Shown in pieces: positions 9,424 to 17,977 of a stretch of DNA of 64,000 nucleotides (position 1 is the first letter of the stretch; the number at the start of each line of letters is the position of its first letter). Location: NCBI GenBank assembly GCA_025058595.1, contig JANXEK010000006.1:1-64000 (forward strand). Direction: 5' to 3'. The position numbers were made by a program, and so were the translations under genes. Source of the stretch: Candidatus Bathyarchaeota archaeon (GTDB lineage Archaea; Thermoproteota; CALKCG01; B24; DRYS01). The notes below the pieces were generated by a model. It saw only the letters and a program-made list of their open reading frames with translations, did not search any database and was not told the origin of the DNA.

Positions 9424-10923
9424 TTAACTCAAACATATCTTAATCCTTGCATTTGGATTTACATAATCAAATTTGAATGAAACTATATTATCTCTGAATG
9501 TTGACAGATCTATCGGTTCACCGTATTTCACGGTATACGAATCTACCTCTGCTTTAATAACAGGTAGATTTAAATCATATGAGTATACAGTGAGTTTAAT
9601 ATCGCCTCTTTCCCCTCTCGAACGTATAATCATCCTAGGCTCCTTATAGCCGTATAGCGGTATACCGCCCCATACCGTATCTCCAACATGTCTACCTAGT
9701 AGTTGGAAGTATATCGGTTTCGATCGTGAAGCAAATATTCTACTTTGATCTAACAATATAAGTTCCCTTACACCCGTATCGATCGGTGTAGCATCATCAG
9801 CTGCGAGGTTTGCTTCATTTGATAGAGCGACTATCAGTTTTTCGCCTATAGATTCGAAACCCGTGATTCTAGCTCCGAAAATCGATGCTACATGTATCGA
9901 CGGTGGTGTTATGTATAACAGTATAGATGGACCTACGATGAAATCGAAAGCTTCCTTAAGTTTTTCTTCGAAATCGTTCCTCGGATGAACGACTCCATGC
10001 GTATAACCGTTAAACGCTACGAGTACCCCTCCTGCTATCGATTTAGCCATAGTCCTGGTAGGGCTGTACCCTGTATATCCAAAGTCGAAAAGCCTTACAA
10101 ACATTAATTCCTCGATATCTCCTGTAGGATCGCCTACTATCACACCCCCCCTAACGAAGAAGAAGATACGGGAATAAGCTGAGGTGGCGCATCCGGGGTA
10201 TGGCCACCATACGCTTCCCCCGTCTACGGATGATTCTCTATAGTTTATCTCCTTTACCTCTAGCTTCTTTGTGACGAGATCTATCATCTGTATAGCTTCT
10301 ACACCTCTTATCCAGCTTCTAGTGGCATCGAAGCATACCTGATCTAGATATCGTGTACCTTTCAATCCAGGTATACTACTTATACAATTCATCCTCTCTT
10401 CCTCTCTATCCATGTAGTAGATACCTAGATTTCTATGCCCATCAGCTCTACCTACAAAGAGCCCATCGCCTACTGGATCATAGATTATCTCGGATACTTC
10501 ACCAGCCCATTCAGTTTCATGGTTAACGGAATCTGTCCATAGGACCTTCACATGATCTTCGTATATATCGTAGGAGTGTAAGTGGCTAAATTTGTTATGG
10601 AAGAGTATCTTCCCCCTCCTATTGGTTTTACCTGAATATACCGCCGGTGCGTGAACCCATCCTCCGAAATATATCTTATCATCTACCGTCTCGACTGCAT
10701 TATACGTATCTCCACCTGAACGTGGACCAGGTTTCACTCCTACTTGATCAAACCTATATACTCTACTTCGATCCAATCCTATGAAATGAGCTTCAGCTTC
10801 GAAAGCTAACGTAAAGTATAGCATACCCTTATAATATCTAAGCCCGAATATACCCCCTGAACCCCATTCAGGACCGTATCGTTGAGTATAACGGAAATCG
10901 GTTATTCTATCTATTAGACCCAT
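9424..10923 (-). CDS. DUF2139-like predicted beta-propeller protein
   Basis: A 499-residue soluble protein with many short aromatic-rich strand repeats (for example KIYFGGWVHAPAVYSG and GLFVGRADGHRNLGIYYMD), which suggests a beta-propeller-like fold. It resembles the archaeal DUF2139 family as I remember it, known mainly from hyperthermophilic Thermoproteota. There is no signal peptide and no membrane segment. The pairing with the UroD-like gene just downstream is the only functional hint. The family has no established activity that I know of. Confidence 0.6.
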   Translation of the reverse strand: MGLIDRITDFRYTQRYGPEWGSGGIFGLRYYKGMLYFTLAFEAEAHFIGLDRSRVYRFDQVGVKPGPRSGGDTYNAVETVDDKIYFGGWVHAPAVYSGKTNRRGKILFHNKFSHLHSYDIYEDHVKVLWTDSVNHETEWAGEVSEIIYDPVGDGLFVGRADGHRNLGIYYMDREEERMNCISSIPGLKGTRYLDQVCFDATRSWIRGVEAIQMIDLVTKKLEVKEINYRESSVDGGSVWWPYPGCATSAYSRIFFFVRGGVIVGDPTGDIEELMFVRLFDFGYTGYSPTRTMAKSIAGGVLVAFNGYTHGVVHPRNDFEEKLKEAFDFIVGPSILLYITPPSIHVASIFGARITGFESIGEKLIVALSNEANLAADDATPIDTGVRELILLDQSRIFASRSKPIYFQLLGRHVGDTVWGGIPLYGYKEPRMIIRSRGERGDIKLTVYSYDLNLPVIKAEVDSYTVKYGEPIDLSTFRDNIVSFKFDYVNPNARIKICLS

Positions 10924-10966
10924 CGAATCGATTTTACTTATGTCTAGTTTAAAAAATCTTTACGAT

Positions 10967-12190
10967 CTATTCTCCGTAACCTTTAACCATAGATACGAAA
11001 TCATCCATACCATCAGAGTAGACTGAGGCTACTAGCGTATCTCCGTCTTCTATAACGGTATCAGGTTTAGCTCTTATCCATCTCCCTCCTCTCATAACCG
11101 CGACAATCCATACACCCATACTACTCTGCTCACTCACTTCTCTCAGAGTTTTACCAGCTATAGGTGAACCTTCTGGAACTTCTATCTTAACTATCGTTTC
11201 ATCTGTTTCCTCTAGACTTCTCTTCAATACTGGGTGAAGTCCTCGACCTAAAATTAACGTGTTCGCTATCCTAGCCGCAGCATCAGCTATCTCTTCGATT
11301 ACTAGTGCCGTCCTTATCAATCCTAAAACGCCTTTCGTATTCTCTAACATAGGCTTCATAGATAATATGAAGAGTTCGAATTCCGTATGTTTTTCATCCA
11401 TATATTCCTCTAACACTAAAACCTCTTTTGCCAGCTCGTTGCTACTCAATAGTATGGATGAATATGCTAGATCTAACATAAGCTCAGATGTATCTTTAAG
11501 CTCTACAAACCTTCTAACAGCCTCTTCAAGCTCCTTCGTAGTGATACCTTCGATATCCGGATACTTGCATCTTAATTCCTCTCCCATCTCCTCGAACTCC
11601 TCTATACCCTTAGCAGTTCCTCTAGCGTATAGTACATCCCCCTCTACTATGACGTCATCCTCATCTGGATTTACTATCAAGTTCTTCCCCCTTCTTATAG
11701 CTATGATATCTACACCTACATCAGATATTAGCCTCGAGCTTCCTATCTTCATACCGGCTAGCTCCGAATCCACCCCCACTCTAACGCATGTAAGCTTCTC
11801 GCTTACACGGCTGAATGCCTCCCTTAATAACGGATGCACCTTAATCCCCCTAAGAGTGATTATCGCTAAATCTCCGGCTGCATCCGATATCTTATCGGTA
11901 GCCGATGCTATACTGAGGATCGGTAGTAGGTTTTCAGCATTTTTCACACTCCTACTTGCCGCCATACAGTTTATCTGTAGGAGTTGTACGAGATAATCCA
12001 TCCTCTCCTCTAACTCTAAGACTTCTTCTGCTAACTCTTTATCATCGAATAGTATGGATGAGTATGCTAGGTCTAACATAAGCTCAGATGTATCTTTAAG
12101 CTCTACTAAGAGCTCTCTAACGGGTATAGGTTTATAGGAGATCTTCTCCTCATCTTCATCGAAGGAGTTGAGTTCTGAGAGACGTTTCAA
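10967..12190 (-). CDS. Tandem PhoU-TrkA_C protein, likely transporter regulator
   Basis: The 407-residue protein is an internal duplication. Each half has a PhoU-like helical domain (starting ELLVELKDTSELMLDLAYS near 27 and VELKDTSELMLDLAYSSIL near 227) followed by a TrkA_C (RCK_C) domain (GSRLISDVGVDIIAIRRGKN and GKTLREVSEQSSMGVWIVAV). TrkA_C domains bind small ligands and gate cation transporters. This gene is divergent from the MgtE-type transporter at 12313 across a 122-bp spacer, so it probably regulates that transporter; this is inference from family and context. The two halves share a nearly identical 56-bp DNA block exactly 600 bp apart. Confidence 0.82.
   Translation of the reverse strand: MKRLSELNSFDEDEEKISYKPIPVRELLVELKDTSELMLDLAYSSILFDDKELAEEVLELEERMDYLVQLLQINCMAASRSVKNAENLLPILSIASATDKISDAAGDLAIITLRGIKVHPLLREAFSRVSEKLTCVRVGVDSELAGMKIGSSRLISDVGVDIIAIRRGKNLIVNPDEDDVIVEGDVLYARGTAKGIEEFEEMGEELRCKYPDIEGITTKELEEAVRRFVELKDTSELMLDLAYSSILLSSNELAKEVLVLEEYMDEKHTEFELFILSMKPMLENTKGVLGLIRTALVIEEIADAAARIANTLILGRGLHPVLKRSLEETDETIVKIEVPEGSPIAGKTLREVSEQSSMGVWIVAVMRGGRWIRAKPDTVIEDGDTLVASVYSDGMDDFVSMVKGYGE
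11451..11506 (-). repeat. Intragenic direct repeat, copy 1
   Basis: A 56-bp segment that differs from 12051-12106 at only two positions by eye. Both encode the same 19-residue stretch at the start of the two PhoU-like halves. The copies are exactly 600 bp (200 codons) apart in the same frame, while the flanking sequence has diverged strongly. Confidence 0.9.
12051..12106 (-). repeat. Intragenic direct repeat, copy 2
   Basis: Partner of 11451-11506. The two differences I see are both A/G changes. Such conservation at synonymous sites suggests recent gene conversion between the halves, or an added nucleic-acid-level constraint. Confidence 0.9.
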
Positions 12191-12312
12191 TTTACCCTTT
12201 TCCTACTAAGAATTTTCGATCCCTCCTTCTAAATAAATTTTTAGGTTAGTCCTATGTCATTACGTCTGGGCTTTATCAGCTCTAAGTAGATAGTTTAGAG
12301 AGGATCGAGGAT

Positions 12313-13497
12313 ATGACGCGAAGGATAGACTTAGAGAATAGAGAGCTCAAAGTGTTTAAGGAAAGCCTGTTAGCTCTTCAAACAGCTTTAGGTGGTCTCC
12401 TCGCTGGTAGTATAGCTGCTTTTTGGATCTCCGTGTTAACGGCCTACTACTGGACTGTAATGCTCTACCCTATGATCATAAGCGTTAGGGGGGCTATCAA
12501 CGGCATCCTAAGCGGAAGGCTGAGTACAGGTCTTCATCTAAAACTTGTGAGTCCGAAGCTTAGAGGGAATACACAGTATTTTCATGCCATCTTAGCTGCT
12601 CTATTCACTACGACGATGTTTATGAGTATCCTAGGCGGCTTTATAATATTTCTACTCTCGCACATGTTTTACGGCGTGGAAGTGTATCTCCTCTTAGTGA
12701 TAGTATCCGTAGCCGTAGTATCCCAGTATGCTACCACTCTTATAACGGAGCCTTTAACATCGTTCTTCTCATTCATGCTTTATAGACGCGGGTTAGATCC
12801 AGATGTAGTGACCTACCCTATCTCATCTACTATGACGGATATAATAGCTACTTTCATGTATATTCTAACTTTGCTATCTATTAGAGGAGGATATACGTGG
12901 ATCCTGCTCCTGCTCACCGTAGTATTCATATCGACAACTATCTACATAGCTTTCATATTTAAGAGAGATAGGGATTATATGGAGGTTATACGTGAAACCA
13001 CCCTTACCATTTGTATAGTTTCGCTACTATCCTCCATTGGAGGGGTATTTCTATCTAGGGTTAGAGGTATCATCGAGGAGAAGCCTGGTATAGTAGTGGT
13101 CTACCCAGCTCTCATAGATACTATAGGAGATATAGGGGCGAGTTTCGGATCTATATGTACTACTAGGATCATACTAGGTCTGATCGAGCTGAAGATTAAA
13201 GGTGTCGTGAAGCTTTTATGGGAGATACTTCTGATAACATCCGCCGCCTTCATAATGTTCGTATTATACTCTATACTATCCTATGTAACCGGTGGAGGTT
13301 TCCTCTCAATCCTAGCTATAATCCTAACATTTCTTCTAGTCGCACCTATCGTTATCGTTTTCTCGTTCGTTATGGCGATAGTTACGTTTAGACTTGGGTT
13401 AAACCCAGATGACTTCGTAATACCGTTAGAAACAACGTTCACCGATACTATGCTAACCGTTATCTTGTCGTCAATTCTCTATATGATGATTGGATAG
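12313..13497 (+). CDS. MgtE/SLC41-type divalent cation transporter (membrane domain only)
   Basis: A 394-residue polytopic membrane protein with about ten hydrophobic segments in two similar halves. Each half carries the MgtE-type pattern: YPMIISVRGAINGILSGRLS near 57 and VVYPALIDTIGDIGASFGS near 260, with the acidic-rich PISSTMTDIIATF and PLETTFTDTMLTVIL in the second part of each half. The cytoplasmic N and CBS domains of bacterial MgtE are absent, as in archaeal and SLC41-like forms. Mg2+ or a related divalent ion is the likely substrate. The ATG follows GAGGATCGAGGAT. The divergent PhoU-TrkA_C gene probably supplies the regulatory function missing here. Confidence 0.85.
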   Translation: MTRRIDLENRELKVFKESLLALQTALGGLLAGSIAAFWISVLTAYYWTVMLYPMIISVRGAINGILSGRLSTGLHLKLVSPKLRGNTQYFHAILAALFTTTMFMSILGGFIIFLLSHMFYGVEVYLLLVIVSVAVVSQYATTLITEPLTSFFSFMLYRRGLDPDVVTYPISSTMTDIIATFMYILTLLSIRGGYTWILLLLTVVFISTTIYIAFIFKRDRDYMEVIRETTLTICIVSLLSSIGGVFLSRVRGIIEEKPGIVVVYPALIDTIGDIGASFGSICTTRIILGLIELKIKGVVKLLWEILLITSAAFIMFVLYSILSYVTGGGFLSILAIILTFLLVAPIVIVFSFVMAIVTFRLGLNPDDFVIPLETTFTDTMLTVILSSILYMMIG

Positions 13498-13826
13498 AGT
13501 TCATATTCTCACGTATAGTTTAACCTTTAAATCTCGATTCTATATAGATAGACATATCTCGAGCTATCTTTAGAAGTAGGTATCATAATCTATAGTTCGG
13601 TAACTCTTCGAATTGACATCTTCAGCTTACCTAATCTGAAGATTTCATTAGATATGTAGTAGGAAGAATACTATGAATGGATCTGAAGGGAACGTTAATG
13701 GCTGATGTATGCAGATATTCATGGTTATACCATCAGGGGTACCGCTTTCTACCTTCATTTCGACCAAAGCTAGACTGAAGAGGGTTAAAGCTATAGATAT
13801 CCATGTACTCACTAGCTACGTAAGTC
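13498..13826. other. Spacer between mgtE-like gene and dnaG
   Basis: No convincing gene. An 8-bp inverted repeat, ATCTTCAG / CTGAAGAT (13618-13643, 10-nt loop), lies between the two convergent genes and could act as a transcript-end structure. Opposed ~50-codon reading frames around 13680-13860 overlap each other and the end of dnaG and have no recognisable product. Confidence 0.4.
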
Positions 13827-14960
13827 TTATGCTAATCCTAGCTCCTCGAATACGTAAACCCTAATATTCTGAGGCTTTCTAGCTACCTCCGCCATTCTAC
13901 GACCTACTATTACGTCGATCTTCTTCTTAAGAGCGAGATCTAGTATCCTCTGTGAGATTACCCCGTCGAATATTACTGCTCTAACGTTCTCGGTAGATTC
14001 GATTTTTTCGGCTAGCTGGCTTACAGATATCCTATCCAATACTTCACCCTTTTCGTTTAATAATAATCCTTCGAGTGTATCCTTTACATCAGAAGCAAAC
14101 TTCTTGAGAATATCTACGTTAAGCTCTACTCTACCTTTATAAGATTCTATAGGTGTTCTCCGTTCTAGCGCTTCTAAGATTTCCTTCGGGGTTAGATCTT
14201 CAACCTCCTTATCTGGCGGTGCTCTAGCTACGTAATCTATCTTTATACCCTTCTGTAGTAGTTCTTGTAGGATGAGATCGCCCGCTCTATCCCCATCGAG
14301 GAGAACTGTAACTTCCTTCTTAATCTTAGTTAGCTCTGCTACGGATTCAGGTATCTTTATACCTTCAATAGATATCACGTTCTCTACATTAGCTCTAAGC
14401 AGGTTTATCACGTCAGCACGTCCTTCGACGAGTATAAGCGTATCATCTTGAAGAGCTCTAGGACCCATAGGTATGCCCTCTTCACCGAACGGTATAACCT
14501 CAGTTTTACCCGATGCTATCCTCTCTAATTCTCTACGTATATTCTCTATCGTTGTAGCTGAATCTATATTCCAGTTCTGCAGGATCTCCTTAGCTCTTTT
14601 AACGATGAACTTACGTTTCTCCTCCCTGACATCCTCTATCCTATCCAGCTTCACTTCAGCTTTATACGGCCCTACCCTATCTATGCTTTCAAGTGAAGCA
14701 GCTATTAGAGCTACCGAAACTCTATCTAGCGATGTAGGTATCATGATTTCGCCTAGAGTCTTATTCTGCTTCTTCGAAAGCTTAATCTCTATCCTCCCTA
14801 TCCTTCCGTTCTTCTGAAGTTCTCGAAGATCTAGTTCAGCTCCAAAAAGTCCCTCTGTTTGACCGAAAACAGCCCCTACAACATCCGGTTTATCTACTAG
14901 CCCATCTACCTCGAACTTCGCGTAAACAACATATTTAAGAGATAAGCCTTGTTCACCCAT
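13827..14960 (-). CDS. dnaG: Archaeal DnaG (Toprim primase-like, exosome-associated)
   Basis: The 377-residue protein has a central Toprim domain with the catalytic Glu in LVEGRADV (Glu179) and the acidic pair in LDGDRAGD (Asp222, Asp224). The N-terminal ~160 residues match the archaeal DnaG family rather than bacterial zinc-binding primase. Archaeal DnaG is known as a core component of the RNA exosome and has weak primase activity in vitro. Length is close to the usual ~400 residues. It stands alone, with a 450-bp AT-rich region upstream that should hold its promoter. Confidence 0.96.
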   Translation of the reverse strand: MGEQGLSLKYVVYAKFEVDGLVDKPDVVGAVFGQTEGLFGAELDLRELQKNGRIGRIEIKLSKKQNKTLGEIMIPTSLDRVSVALIAASLESIDRVGPYKAEVKLDRIEDVREEKRKFIVKRAKEILQNWNIDSATTIENIRRELERIASGKTEVIPFGEEGIPMGPRALQDDTLILVEGRADVINLLRANVENVISIEGIKIPESVAELTKIKKEVTVLLDGDRAGDLILQELLQKGIKIDYVARAPPDKEVEDLTPKEILEALERRTPIESYKGRVELNVDILKKFASDVKDTLEGLLLNEKGEVLDRISVSQLAEKIESTENVRAVIFDGVISQRILDLALKKKIDVIVGRRMAEVARKPQNIRVYVFEELGLA

Positions 14961-15251
14961 ATGCTACACCGATACGTTATAGATAGAGAGTGGAGACCCT
15001 GCTAAAAAATATTTTGATTCATCCATGGTAAAGATTGGAATTAGAGATTTCACCCTTAATAGTGTTCAGTGGAATCCTAGCTATACATTGAAATAGCTAT
15101 ATATCGATAAATTCTTCTATATAAATTTTAAGTGTTATTATAAATATTATTTCATCACTTATTACAATTAAATTTTCAATATATATATTTATAGAACAAT
15201 TTTAATCTAATTTAAATCGATTAGAAATAATGTTTTACTCGTTACCTAATC

Positions 15252-15354
15252 GGGGGCGGCTGTGTCCCCATACACTAACGGCTAGATATCATCGACCGGG
15301 TGCTCCACCCTGCTCCATCCAGTACTCTTCGTATGGGGCTTAATCTGCCGCCCC
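15252..15354 (+). ncRNA. Candidate structured RNA (long interrupted hairpin)
   Basis: A GC-rich block inside a very AT-rich 450-bp gap. The ends pair perfectly (GGGGCGGC with GCCGCCCC). After an internal loop (TGTGT / CTTAATCT) a second 8-bp helix forms (CCCCATAC 15266-15273 with GTATGGGG 15331-15338). The interior can form GGGTG-CTC-CACCC (15298-15310). It is not a tRNA, and it lacks 5S features on either strand. The layout resembles a single-hairpin H/ACA guide: about 16 nt separate the upper helix from an AAGA following the lower helix. That assignment is weak. Strand is uncertain; plus fits the H/ACA reading. It ends 58 bp before tyrS and could instead be leader sequence. Confidence 0.5.
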
Positions 15355-15378
15355 AAGATAGAGTTATTAGACTCTTTT

Positions 15379-15390
15379 CTTAAATTAAGG
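15379..15390 (+). promoter_or_regulatory. Possible TATA element for the tyrS operon
   Basis: The A/T-only run in CTTAAATTAAGG lies about 26-30 bp before the GTG of tyrS, the usual archaeal distance from TATA box to transcript start. It sits after the candidate hairpin RNA, which argues that the hairpin and tyrS are separate transcripts. No upstream BRE is clear. Confidence 0.3.
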
Positions 15391-15412
15391 TTTATCTTCG
15401 AGGGAGATCGTC

Positions 15413-16492
15413 GTGGATGTAGAGGATAAGCTTCGCTTAATTACTACTGGTTTAGAAGAGGTTATAACAGAGTCTAGGCTTAGATTTATGTTAGAGGAGG
15501 GTAGGAGACTTAGAGGTTATATCGGCGTAGAACCTTCAGGTTTATTTTCAATCGGATGGCTTATATGGGCTGAGAAGTTTAAGGAGCTAGTAGATGTAGG
15601 CGTAGATATGGTTCTGTTAGAGGCGACATGGCACGCGTGGATAAACGATAAGCTTGGAGGAGATCTTGGAAATATCAGGATCTGTGCGGAGTATATAGAG
15701 CATTGTCTTAGAGCTATAGGCGTAGATATAGGTAGAGTCGAACTGGTTAAAGCAGATAGTATGGTTGGGTATCCAGATTACTGGGCTTTAGTATTGAAAG
15801 TCGCTAAGAATCTAAGTTTAGCTAGGGTTAAGAGAGCTATAACTATAATGGGTAGGAGATCCAGCGAAGCACGTATGGATTTCTCGAAGCTTATATATCC
15901 ATGCATGCAGGTAGCAGATATATTCTATCTCAACCTAGATCTATGTCTAGGCGGTATGGATCAGAGGAGGGCTCATGTACTAGCTATAGAGATTGCTGAG
16001 AAGCTAGGTTATAGAAAGCCTGTAGCGTTACATACCCCTCTGCTTATAGGTCTATCAGGTATAGGTAGGATGGATGTAACGAGTATAAGCGAAGAGGATT
16101 GGATCTCTGTTAAGATGAGTAAATCGAAGCCTGAAACCTGCATTTTCATCCATGACGATGAAGATACTATAAGGAGTAAGATTAGAAAAGCGTATTGTCC
16201 ACCGAAGGATGTTCGAGGCAATCCTATAACCGAGATCTGTAGACTGCTACTCTTTAGGAGAGATGGATATAGGCTTAGGGTAGAAAGGAGGAATGCCATG
16301 TATTTAGAGATCGAATCATATGGAGAGCTTGAATCTCTATACGTTAAGGGCGAGATTCATCCGTTAGATTTAAAGGAAGCCGTAGCTGAAGCTTTAGCAG
16401 AAAAACTTAAACCTATCAGAGATTACTTCAATAGGAACAGTAGTGCCTACAAGCTTCTTAAGGTGTTAGAGAACATGACTGTGACGAGGTGA
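15413..16492 (+). CDS. tyrS: Tyrosyl-tRNA synthetase
   Basis: Class I aminoacyl-tRNA synthetase charging tRNA-Tyr. The 359-residue protein has the HIGH-like region GVEPSGLFSIGW near 38-49, the tyrosine-site region YPCMQVADIFYL near 162-173, and the KMSKSKPE loop near 237. The GGMDQRRAHVLAIEIAEKLG segment is typical of archaeal/eukaryotic TyrRS. A related TrpRS would be longer. GTG start, with GAGGGAGATC just upstream. First gene of a closely spaced plus-strand run to 20778. Confidence 0.93.
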   Translation: MDVEDKLRLITTGLEEVITESRLRFMLEEGRRLRGYIGVEPSGLFSIGWLIWAEKFKELVDVGVDMVLLEATWHAWINDKLGGDLGNIRICAEYIEHCLRAIGVDIGRVELVKADSMVGYPDYWALVLKVAKNLSLARVKRAITIMGRRSSEARMDFSKLIYPCMQVADIFYLNLDLCLGGMDQRRAHVLAIEIAEKLGYRKPVALHTPLLIGLSGIGRMDVTSISEEDWISVKMSKSKPETCIFIHDDEDTIRSKIRKAYCPPKDVRGNPITEICRLLLFRRDGYRLRVERRNAMYLEIESYGELESLYVKGEIHPLDLKEAVAEALAEKLKPIRDYFNRNSSAYKLLKVLENMTVTR

Positions 16493-16510
16493 AGATCTCT
16501 GAATCGATGT

Positions 16511-16891
16511 ATGATGGAATGCTACGAGGAGGCCTATAAAATTTTAAGGGAGATGAAATCATACTGTAGCGATAAGATTTTGATAGTCGAAGGTACTAAG
16601 GATCGTGAAGCTCTTGAAGCTATCGGTTTAAACCTTAACATCCTGGTTATTAAAAACGGTGATAGCTTAGAGAGGATGATCGAAAGATTGGAAGGTGTAG
16701 ATGAGGTGATCATCCTTACAGATTTCGATCCTCAGGGTGTAGAATTAGCGTATAAGATAATGAGTAGACTCGAATCGGTAGGTGTTAAAGTTAACCTAAC
16801 ATACTGGCTTAAGCTTAGAAATCTTTTGAAGCGTGAAATCAAAGATATAGAGGGGTTGAGGAAGCTCCTCGAAATTTTACCATCCATATGA
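16511..16891 (+). CDS. Small Toprim-domain protein
   Basis: A 126-residue protein consisting of one Toprim fold: catalytic Glu in ILIVEGTKDREAL (near 24-36) and the acidic LTDFDPQG (near 69-76). Stand-alone Toprim proteins of this size resemble RNase M5 and other small nucleases in Bacteria; in Archaea the role is generally unknown. It lies 18 bp after tyrS and 51 bp before the ATP-cone gene, so it is probably in the same transcript. A nuclease or strand-cutting role is plausible from the motif alone. Confidence 0.8.
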   Translation: MMECYEEAYKILREMKSYCSDKILIVEGTKDREALEAIGLNLNILVIKNGDSLERMIERLEGVDEVIILTDFDPQGVELAYKIMSRLESVGVKVNLTYWLKLRNLLKREIKDIEGLRKLLEILPSI

Positions 16892-16942
16892 TGAATCCGG
16901 AGTTTTCGGGGAAACGTATATCTAGATAAGGCTGTTAGGTAT

Positions 16943-17242
16943 ATGATTTGGACGGGGATGATCGTAGTTATTAAGAGGGATGGTAGAAGAGAGGAGTTTA
17001 TACCTGAGAAGATAGTTGTCAGTTGTCTAAAATCCGGTGCGTCTATAGATGCAGCTCGGAGGATAGCTAAAATCGTGGAGGGTAGAATACTGGACGGAGG
17101 CTTAACGGAGGTTTCAGCTAAAGAGCTGACGAAGATGGTTTTAGATCTATTGAAAAGGGAGAATGAGGAATGGTATAGAAACTGGATAGTATTCGATAAG
17201 GCTGTTAAGAGGAGGGCTACCGAAGAGGAGCTTAAAACTTAG
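16943..17242 (+). CDS. ATP-cone domain protein
   Basis: A 99-residue protein made almost wholly of an ATP-cone, the nucleotide-sensing domain found at the N-terminus of ribonucleotide reductases and in NrdR. The pattern is VIKRDGRREEFIPEKIVVSC, then helices ending in EEWYRNWIVFDKA. No zinc ribbon (NrdR) and no reductase domain are attached. A second in-frame ATG at 16958 would also leave the domain intact. A free-standing regulator of nucleotide metabolism is likely but unproved. Confidence 0.82.
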   Translation: MIWTGMIVVIKRDGRREEFIPEKIVVSCLKSGASIDAARRIAKIVEGRILDGGLTEVSAKELTKMVLDLLKRENEEWYRNWIVFDKAVKRRATEEELKT

Positions 17243-17288
17243 AAAAGTTATGTGAGCGATTAGGTTAGGTTTAGATACGGTAAATGCT

Positions 17289-17975
17289 ATGTCCTATAGC
17301 TTAGAATCGATTATACACGAAGTTAAGGATCGTCTTAAGATACCTCTAGAATTATACGTCAAAATAGCTTCATACGTTAGAGATATGCTTGGTCTCGATA
17401 CAGCTGGTCATGGATGGCTTCATGTCGAGAGAGTCTGTAGATCAGCTATTAGGATAGCATCGATCGAAGGTGGCGATCTAGATACGATCTTACTAGCAGC
17501 TTTACTCCATGATATAGCTATCCTTAGGGAGGTATACGAGGGTATTGATCACGCGGAGGAGGGAGCTAAGATAGCTTGTTCGGTTCTAGAAGATCTAGGT
17601 ATCCCTAGCGATATTATAGAGAAGGTTGTTTACGCTATAAGAGTTCATAGGTTTGGAGCTAGTATAACCCCTGGTACCATAGAAGCTTGTATACTCCAGG
17701 ATGCCGATAGGTTGGATGCGTTAGGAGCTATAGGTGTAGCTAGAGCGTTCGCTTACGGCGGGTTCAGGAGTCTACCTATGTATCTTCCAGGTGAGAAGCC
17801 GAGTGCATATGATCCGTTCAAACTTAAATCCACCTTTACACATTTCCATGAGAAGCTCCTCAAGTTGAAGGATTACATGAATACAGAAACTGCTAGAAAG
17901 ATAGCTGAAGATAGACATAGATTTATACTAATTTTCCTAGAGAGATTTCTAGATGAAGTTGAAGGGAGAGTTTAA
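17289..17975 (+). CDS. HD-domain phosphohydrolase
   Basis: A 228-residue metal-dependent phosphohydrolase of the HD superfamily. The metal ligands are visible as the His of HGWLHVERV (near 40-48), the HD of LLHDIA (near 76-81), and the later RVHRFG and DADRLDALGA segments (near 120-146). The pattern matches the YedJ-like subgroup, whose substrates are mostly unknown nucleotides. It is separated from dphB by 2 bp, so the two are translationally linked. Confidence 0.87.
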   Translation: MSYSLESIIHEVKDRLKIPLELYVKIASYVRDMLGLDTAGHGWLHVERVCRSAIRIASIEGGDLDTILLAALLHDIAILREVYEGIDHAEEGAKIACSVLEDLGIPSDIIEKVVYAIRVHRFGASITPGTIEACILQDADRLDALGAIGVARAFAYGGFRSLPMYLPGEKPSAYDPFKLKSTFTHFHEKLLKLKDYMNTETARKIAEDRHRFILIFLERFLDEVEGRV

Positions 17976-17977
17976 CG

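Noticed and set aside
13680-13864. Opposed ~50-codon frames after dnaG
   Set aside because: They overlap each other in antisense and the dnaG end, with no recognisable domain.
15252-15354. 5S rRNA or tRNA on either strand
   Set aside because: The minus strand has short 5S-like strings (TTAAGCCCC, AGTACTGG), but the 5' half of 5S is absent and the fold is one long hairpin. No T-loop or cloverleaf exists.
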